A DNA stretch of 46,296 nt, taken from the NCBI GenBank assembly GCA_002389055.1, contig DGNT01000145.1, positions 1 through 46,296 of the forward strand, in the 5' to 3' direction. Below the pieces are notes generated by a model. That model ran no database searches and was not told where the DNA came from. It was given only the letters and a program-made list of their open reading frames with translations. Shown here piece after piece: positions 42,020 to 46,296 of the stretch. This DNA comes from Alcanivorax sp. UBA4485 (GTDB lineage: Bacteria; Pseudomonadota; Gammaproteobacteria; Pseudomonadales; Alcanivoracaceae). Each line of letters starts with the position of its first letter. The stretch's first letter is position 1. The position numbers and the translations under genes were made by a program.

Positions 42020-44617
42020 CTAGAGGCCGCCCACATCGATGCGCGGCAGCGCCAGGCGGAAGCAACTGCCCTGATCCGGGACGCTCTCCACATGGATGGT
42101 GCCGCCGTGCCGCTCGGTCACCACCTTGACGAAACGCAGGCCCAGCCCGGCACCGCGGGTGCGCGCCCCGCCACTGCTGCTGGCGCGGCTGAAGCGCTCG
42201 AACAGCTTGTCCTGGAACGCTTCCGGAATACCCACGCCCTGGTCGCTCACATCGCAGCACACCTGGCCGCCTTCGGCATAAAGGCGCACCAGCACGCGGC
42301 CGTTTTCGTGGCTGTATTTCACCGCGTTGGTGAGCAGGTTGACCACCAGACGCTCGAGCAGCTCGTTATTGCCGCGCACCCAGACGTCCTGCTCCTGGTC
42401 GTAGTCGAACCGCAGGGTGATGCCCCGGCTTTGCGCCTGGATCTGCACCTGATCGATGGCGGACTCGACCACATCGAGCATGTCCTGCTCCACCATCTCC
42501 ACGGATTCTTCCGCCTCGACCCGCGCCAATTGCAGGAACTGTTCGGCGATATTCAGGTTGCGCTGGGCGTAGTGCTCGACGTTGTCGAGGAAGTCCCGCA
42601 GCCGTTCGCCGTCCTCACCGTGGCGCATCTTGCCGATCAGCGCCAGCACCGAGACCATCGGCGAGCGCAGGTCGTGGGACAGAAAATCCAGCATTTCGGT
42701 GCGGGTGCGCATGGCCTGCTTGACGTCGGAAATGTCCTTGAGGCTGACGATCAGCATGCGCCCGGGTTGATCGCCGGCGTGCACCAGAATCATATCCAGG
42801 TAGAGGTCCATGCCCCGCCGGTTGCGGCACTCTTTCTGGACCCGGCCGTCGGCGAGCACCTCCTGGAGCAGCTCCATCCAGTCACGGTCGCCGTGGAATT
42901 CCAGCTCGCGGCCGATATCCGCCAGCCCCAGGGTGTCCTGGCCGACGCCTTCCAGACTGAGCAGATAGGCCGCCTGGGGGTTGATGAACACCACGCCACC
43001 GCAGGCATCGCAAATCAGCACGCCCTCGCTCATCTGCGCCAGGCCCACCTGGAAGAACCGGGTCAGCGCCTGCTGACGCTGCTCTTCGGAGCGCAGCCGC
43101 TCAATGTGCTTTTCAATCACCTCGTAACGCGGCCCACCACTGGGACGGCGCGCCTCGGTGCGGGCCAGCATGGCACGGATCCAATAATCGTAGGTGTCCG
43201 CGTCGAGCCCCTGACGCCAGGCCACCCACAGCTCGTAGCGCTTGCCCTCATGGCGGAATGGATAACGGCGCGCCAACTGGCCCCGCCAGTCCACCGGCGC
43301 CAGGGCTTCACCGCCGGACACCGGGGCGCCGCCGGGGATCTGCAGGCGCCAGGCACGCACCGGCAGCACCTGATCAAGCATTCTGAGCATGCGCGACATG
43401 GGCGCCGGCTCGGTCAAACGGCGGTTGAGATCGCTGTATTCCGCCAGCCGCGCCAGGGCATTGCGCATGTACGCCATGGAGTATTCCAGACGCCGCCAGG
43501 TCCACAGCGGATAGGCGACGATGGCCGAGACCAACGCCGCCGCCGGTGGGAACCAGAGGTCGAACAGCGCCAACAGGCCGTAGCAGACCGCCACGGTCAA
43601 ACCCAGCGACGCCATCACCAGCGGGATGCTCCAGCGCGGCAGCACGAACGGCAGCAGGAAAGGCGCCAACAGCGACAGCAACAGACTGACCAACAGCGCC
43701 GGCACCGTATCCAGCCGCTCGATAAGCTGATGGCGGCGCAACGCATCGAAAATATTGGCGTTGATTTCCACGCCGGCCATCAGTTCGCCCTGCCCGGCCA
43801 TGGGGGTCGGCAGCATGTCGCCGAGCCCGGCGGCGGTGGCGCCGATAAAGACGAACTGATCCTTCACCAGCTGGTCGGGTACCCGACCTTCAAGCAGGTC
43901 CACCGCCGACACCTGAGGGTAGGTGCCGGCGCCGCCGGCGAACGGAATATAGCGGGGGTACTTGCGCACATTGGCGAGACCAGCGAAGGCGCCTTCATTG
44001 CCCGCCGGGTAGATATCCGTGGACAGCAGACCCTCGCCTTCCAACAGGGCCTGGGTGATGTGCGGCCACCAGGGCTGGCCAATGCCCGAGCGCATGAACA
44101 CCGAGCGGGCCACGCCGTCGCCGTCCAGCTCCAGATCCACGTGACCCAGCCCCTTGGCGGCGCGGGCGAAGTCCGCGTGGGGCAGCACCTCTATCAATTG
44201 CCCGCCGGAGCGCAGCTGCTCCACGTGCACCGGCAAATAGACGTGGCCGGCGGCGCGAATGGCGTCCACCAGCGCCTGATCGGATTGCGGCCGGCTGCGG
44301 TCCGGCTCCGACAGAATCAGATCCATCAGTACCGCCCGGGCGCCCTGTTCTTCCAACTGGTTGATGATCTGCGCATGGATGCGCCGGTCCCACGGCCAGC
44401 GACCCACTTCGCGCAGGCTGTACTCATCAATGCCGACGATCAGCACGTCGCCGGACGGCTCCATGGGCAGCCATTGCATCAGGTTGTCGTAGACGTAGCG
44501 GTTGAAGAACGACAAGCCACTGCTGATCGAGAGCAAGACGCAAAGCCCGGCGACCACCAGCAGCACGGACAGGTGTTCCACCAGGTAGCGTCGTTGCTCG
44601 GAGCCGAGTTTCGCCAT
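42020..44617 (-). CDS. CHASE2-domain sensor histidine kinase
   Basis: An 865-residue membrane sensor kinase. A first membrane helix (about 15-33) is followed by an extracytoplasmic CHASE2 domain (about 35-300, with DNLMQW, IVGIDEYSLREVGRWPW and FIGATAAGLGDMLPTP), three membrane helices (about 306-375), a PAS domain (about 525-635), then the kinase core. The phospho-acceptor is His648 in FLSHDLRSP; N, G1 and G2 boxes (NLLTNAVKYS, DQGVGIPE, GAGLGL) complete the ATPase. A PhoB-like regulator gene lies upstream on the same strand across a 226-base gap. The ligand is unknown; CHASE2 proteins sense unidentified small molecules. Confidence 0.93.
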   Translation of the reverse strand: MAKLGSEQRRYLVEHLSVLLVVAGLCVLLSISSGLSFFNRYVYDNLMQWLPMEPSGDVLIVGIDEYSLREVGRWPWDRRIHAQIINQLEEQGARAVLMDLILSEPDRSRPQSDQALVDAIRAAGHVYLPVHVEQLRSGGQLIEVLPHADFARAAKGLGHVDLELDGDGVARSVFMRSGIGQPWWPHITQALLEGEGLLSTDIYPAGNEGAFAGLANVRKYPRYIPFAGGAGTYPQVSAVDLLEGRVPDQLVKDQFVFIGATAAGLGDMLPTPMAGQGELMAGVEINANIFDALRRHQLIERLDTVPALLVSLLLSLLAPFLLPFVLPRWSIPLVMASLGLTVAVCYGLLALFDLWFPPAAALVSAIVAYPLWTWRRLEYSMAYMRNALARLAEYSDLNRRLTEPAPMSRMLRMLDQVLPVRAWRLQIPGGAPVSGGEALAPVDWRGQLARRYPFRHEGKRYELWVAWRQGLDADTYDYWIRAMLARTEARRPSGGPRYEVIEKHIERLRSEEQRQQALTRFFQVGLAQMSEGVLICDACGGVVFINPQAAYLLSLEGVGQDTLGLADIGRELEFHGDRDWMELLQEVLADGRVQKECRNRRGMDLYLDMILVHAGDQPGRMLIVSLKDISDVKQAMRTRTEMLDFLSHDLRSPMVSVLALIGKMRHGEDGERLRDFLDNVEHYAQRNLNIAEQFLQLARVEAEESVEMVEQDMLDVVESAIDQVQIQAQSRGITLRFDYDQEQDVWVRGNNELLERLVVNLLTNAVKYSHENGRVLVRLYAEGGQVCCDVSDQGVGIPEAFQDKLFERFSRASSSGGARTRGAGLGLRFVKVVTERHGGTIHVESVPDQGSCFRLALPRIDVGGL

Positions 44618-44843
44618 GAATTCCTATAACGTCAGTAGTAGTTCGGCCGCCACGGTGCCCAGGACCACCGTGGCCGGTCCAACGTAGCGTAACGGTACCA
44701 CCGGGCGTTTACCGCCGGAACAGGGATTTTTCAGAAAAGCGTTATTCTATCCGGGGACAGGCGGCGCCGCGGACGCGGCACCGCTCCCCGGAGGCGCGGG
44801 AAAATCGGCGGCAACGGGGGAAACAGCGGCGCACCGCCGGCGA

Positions 44844-45533
44844 TCAGTCGTCGATCGGTTCCAGGCGATAACCGTGCTGGTAGACCGTCTTGATGCGGTA
44901 CCCCCGCTCGGGGCGGATCTGCAAACTACGGCGAATGCGGCTGATGTGCACGTCCACGGTGCGGGATTCAATCGGGGTCATGATGCCCCAGACCTTCTCC
45001 AGCAAGTGAGCGCGGGACATCAGCTTCCCAACGTTCTGGAACAGATAGCAAGCGAGCTCGTAGTCTTTATCGGTGAGCTTGACCGGCTCTTCGTCCAGGG
45101 TAATCTGGCGGCGACCACGATCGATCGTCCAGGGTCCCACGGTCATCATCCCTTGATCATCCATGTCAGCGACACCCGCCCGGCGCCCGAGCGCGTTGAG
45201 GCGAGCCAGCAATTCCGCTTGTTTCACAGGCTTAACCATATAGTCATCGGCGCCTTGACTGAGTGCGCCAACAATCGACGACTCATCATCACGCTGAGTG
45301 GCGAACAGCACCGGCGTCTTATTGCCGCTGGCCCGCACCTCCCCAAGCACCGCGTAACCGCTCATGTCAGGGACTTCCCAGTCAAGCACCAGTAAATCGA
45401 AGGTGTCTCTGCGCAGCAGGCTCATGAACTCCCGTCCGCTGGAGAGATGCATGCAGGTGTGCCCCGCCTCGCGTAGCCAGTGAGTGACCAGCTCGGCCTG
45501 GGCGTGATCGTCTTCTAAGTAAGCAATGCGCAC
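44844..45533 (-). CDS. OmpR/PhoB-family response regulator
   Basis: A 229-residue response regulator. Receiver domain: acidic pair Asp8-Asp9 (LEDDH), phospho-acceptor Asp51 in LLVLDWEVPDMSG, and Lys101 in MVKPVK. The C-terminal winged helix contains LTDKDYELACYLFQNVGKLMSRAHLLEKVWG and RTVDVHISRIRRSLQI, as in PhoB. Start GTG 45533 is preceded by GGAG with good spacing. It is the obvious partner of the CHASE2 kinase 226 bases downstream; nothing else is visible in that gap. Confidence 0.93.
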   Translation of the reverse strand: MRIAYLEDDHAQAELVTHWLREAGHTCMHLSSGREFMSLLRRDTFDLLVLDWEVPDMSGYAVLGEVRASGNKTPVLFATQRDDESSIVGALSQGADDYMVKPVKQAELLARLNALGRRAGVADMDDQGMMTVGPWTIDRGRRQITLDEEPVKLTDKDYELACYLFQNVGKLMSRAHLLEKVWGIMTPIESRTVDVHISRIRRSLQIRPERGYRIKTVYQHGYRLEPIDD

Positions 45534-45624
45534 CGTTTCTACTCCATCCAATACCGCTGCAGCGTACCCAATCCATCATCGGTTCGCGGGAAAAGATTGT
45601 AAAATGGCCGGCGTTCCGCCGCCA

Positions 45625-45954
45625 TCAACCGCCCTGTGTGGAGAGCTTCAGCCCCACCACCCCAACGATAATCAGCGCCAGAAAGCCCAATCGCGCCGCG
45701 CCCAGTGGATCGTCGAAAACGATCACCCCCAGCAGCGTGATACCCACCGCCCCGAGCCCGGTCCAGACCGCGTAGGCGGTGCCCACCGGGATGCCCCGCA
45801 TGGCGAACGACAGCGCCAGCATATTGAGCGCCGTGAGCACCAACGAAGTGCTGATCGACGCCAGCCCCGGCTGCAGCTGTATCCACTTCAGGCTCATCGC
45901 CCAGGCGATTTCCACCACCACCGCCGCCAACAAGACCCACCAGTATGGATTCAT
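45625..45954 (-). CDS. SMR-family exporter, SugE/Gdx-like
   Basis: A 109-residue four-helix small multidrug resistance protein. The functional Glu is at 15 (AAVVVEIAWAMSLKW), and IPVGTAYAVWTGLGAVGITLLGVI plus the ending GLKLSTQGG are shared with SugE/Gdx. Gdx members export guanidinium, EmrE members hydrophobic cations; the VGTAYAVWTG wording suits either, so the substrate is unresolved. A GGGAGG ribosome site precedes ATG 45954. The leader contains short motifs reminiscent of a guanidine-I riboswitch. Monocistronic. Confidence 0.9.
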   Translation of the reverse strand: MNPYWWVLLAAVVVEIAWAMSLKWIQLQPGLASISTSLVLTALNMLALSFAMRGIPVGTAYAVWTGLGAVGITLLGVIVFDDPLGAARLGFLALIIVGVVGLKLSTQGG

Positions 45955-46060
45955 TTCTCGACCTCCCGGGAAAACGGGCTCGTGTAGCGCATGGACCTGC
46001 CGGAAACCCGTAAGAGGCAGGGCCATCAGCCGCCCGGACTGCGCGGAGCGGCGGCGGCAT
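45955..46060 (-). promoter_or_regulatory. Structured leader of the SMR gene, possible degenerate guanidine-I-like motif
   Basis: On the minus strand the leader reads CGGGTTTCCG (46010-46001), GGTCC (45997-45993), ACACG (45985-45981) and CCCGGGAGG (45970-45962), an order that recalls the guanidine-I riboswitch core. However the hairpin expected between the first two blocks is missing, and the third block is followed by AGCCCGTTTT instead of a G-rich strand. ACGGG/CCCGT pairing (46011-46007 with 45978-45974) is possible. The rest of the gap to the tRNA shows no gene. Confidence 0.3.
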
Positions 46061-46208
46061 TATACGCAGCCGACGGCATCAGGCCCAACGCGCCGCAGGC
46101 CGCGCGGAGCATGGACGCCGCCGACCCAAACGGCTATCATGCGCGTCCCGAATCGGCACGCCGCCCATTAAAGGCGCCGCCGCGCGGAGTTTTGTCACAA
46201 CAAGTTTT

Positions 46209-46285
46209 GCGCCCGTAGCTCAGCTGGATAGAGCGTTGCCCTCCGGAGGCAAAGGTCAGAGGTTCGAATCCTCTCGGGCGTGCCA
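46209..46285 (+). tRNA. tRNA-Arg (anticodon CCG)
   Basis: A complete 77-base cloverleaf including encoded CCA. Acceptor stem GCGCCCG/CGGGCGT has a G-U first pair; D arm GCTC-AGCTGGATA-GAGC; anticodon arm TTGCC-CTCCGGA-GGCAA with CCG reading the CGG arginine codon; variable loop AGGTC; T arm AGAGG-TTCGAAT-CCTCT. tRNA-Arg genes are common integration sites, but no att repeat is visible before the window ends 11 bases later. Confidence 0.97.
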
Positions 46286-46296
46286 AATAAAAAGGC

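Noticed and set aside
41504..44629. 1041-codon plus-strand frame opposite the histidine kinase
   Set aside because: Composition is His/Gln/Arg-rich, typical of antisense shadow of a GC-rich gene; the minus strand has complete CHASE2 and kinase motifs.
46209..46285. tRNA-Arg as the attachment site of an integrated element
   Set aside because: No integrase and no direct repeat of the tRNA 3' end is visible elsewhere in the window.

Overview
The window is 46.3 kb of high-GC, densely coded bacterial chromosome. The mix of genes (glucan biosynthesis protein OpgD, GlnK-AmtB, UbiK, SpeA/SpeE, BetT-BetA-BetB, a CHASE2 histidine kinase, a non-CYP153-looking P450, a fatty acid desaturase) fits a marine or oil-associated gammaproteobacterium. 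Alcanivoracaceae (Alcanivorax/Alloalcanivorax) is my best guess, inferred from gene content only. No phage, plasmid, CRISPR or large island is visible; the region reads as core chromosome with small accessory pieces.

Layout. 1-152 is the tail of a short-chain dehydrogenase. 224-3894 is a copper-resistance operon (CopL-like peptide, CopA multicopper oxidase, CopB, a His-tailed cytochrome c) behind a CueR/MerR-type promoter. 3909-6171 carries carbonic anhydrase, SlyD and a LysR regulator. 6250-6514 is a striking 265-bp nested palindrome wedged between the LysR gene and its divergent MFS transporter. 7784-12406 holds OpgD, a cytochrome P450, a Kunitz/BPTI-type lipoprotein coupled to a DUF4870 membrane protein, and a DUF2057 lipoprotein. 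12428-14543 holds YjbQ, a glycerate dehydrogenase-like enzyme and a DUF523 protein. 14568-19979 is the choline-to-glycine betaine module: betB converges on a translationally coupled betT-betA pair, with REP-like repeats in between and no betI. 20159-23519 is polyamine synthesis (speA with a DUF4112 gene, divergent speE). 23516-28495 contains a DsbA-fold isomerase, SDRs, a 38-residue membrane peptide, a LysR regulator and a three-gene phosphatase/hydrolase/SDR operon. 28513-31692 is a DEAD-box helicase and the glnK-amtB nitrogen operon with a good sigma-54 promoter. 32025-36972 has ubiK, comM, an SDR, an AraC regulator and a desaturase. 36969-40994 has an overlapping RsuA/NYN/RsuA-paralogue operon opposite rep helicase. 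41010-45533 has two tandem c-type cytochromes and a CHASE2 histidine kinase with its PhoB-type response regulator. The window ends with an SMR exporter of the SugE/Gdx type and a complete tRNA-Arg(CCG).

How they fit together: copper detoxification in the periplasm, osmoprotection (glycine betaine and periplasmic glucans), polyamine and nitrogen supply under NtrC/PII control, and membrane lipid/hydrophobe modification (desaturase, P450). The most unusual items are the nested palindrome at 6250-6514, the bacterial Kunitz-domain lipoprotein at 11001, the apparently leaderless copper transcript, the mutually exclusive hairpins in front of comM, and the paired rRNA pseudouridine synthases flanking a NYN nuclease-fold gene. 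Start codons below were chosen by Shine-Dalgarno spacing, overlap and homologue N-termini, so they often differ from the longest open frame.
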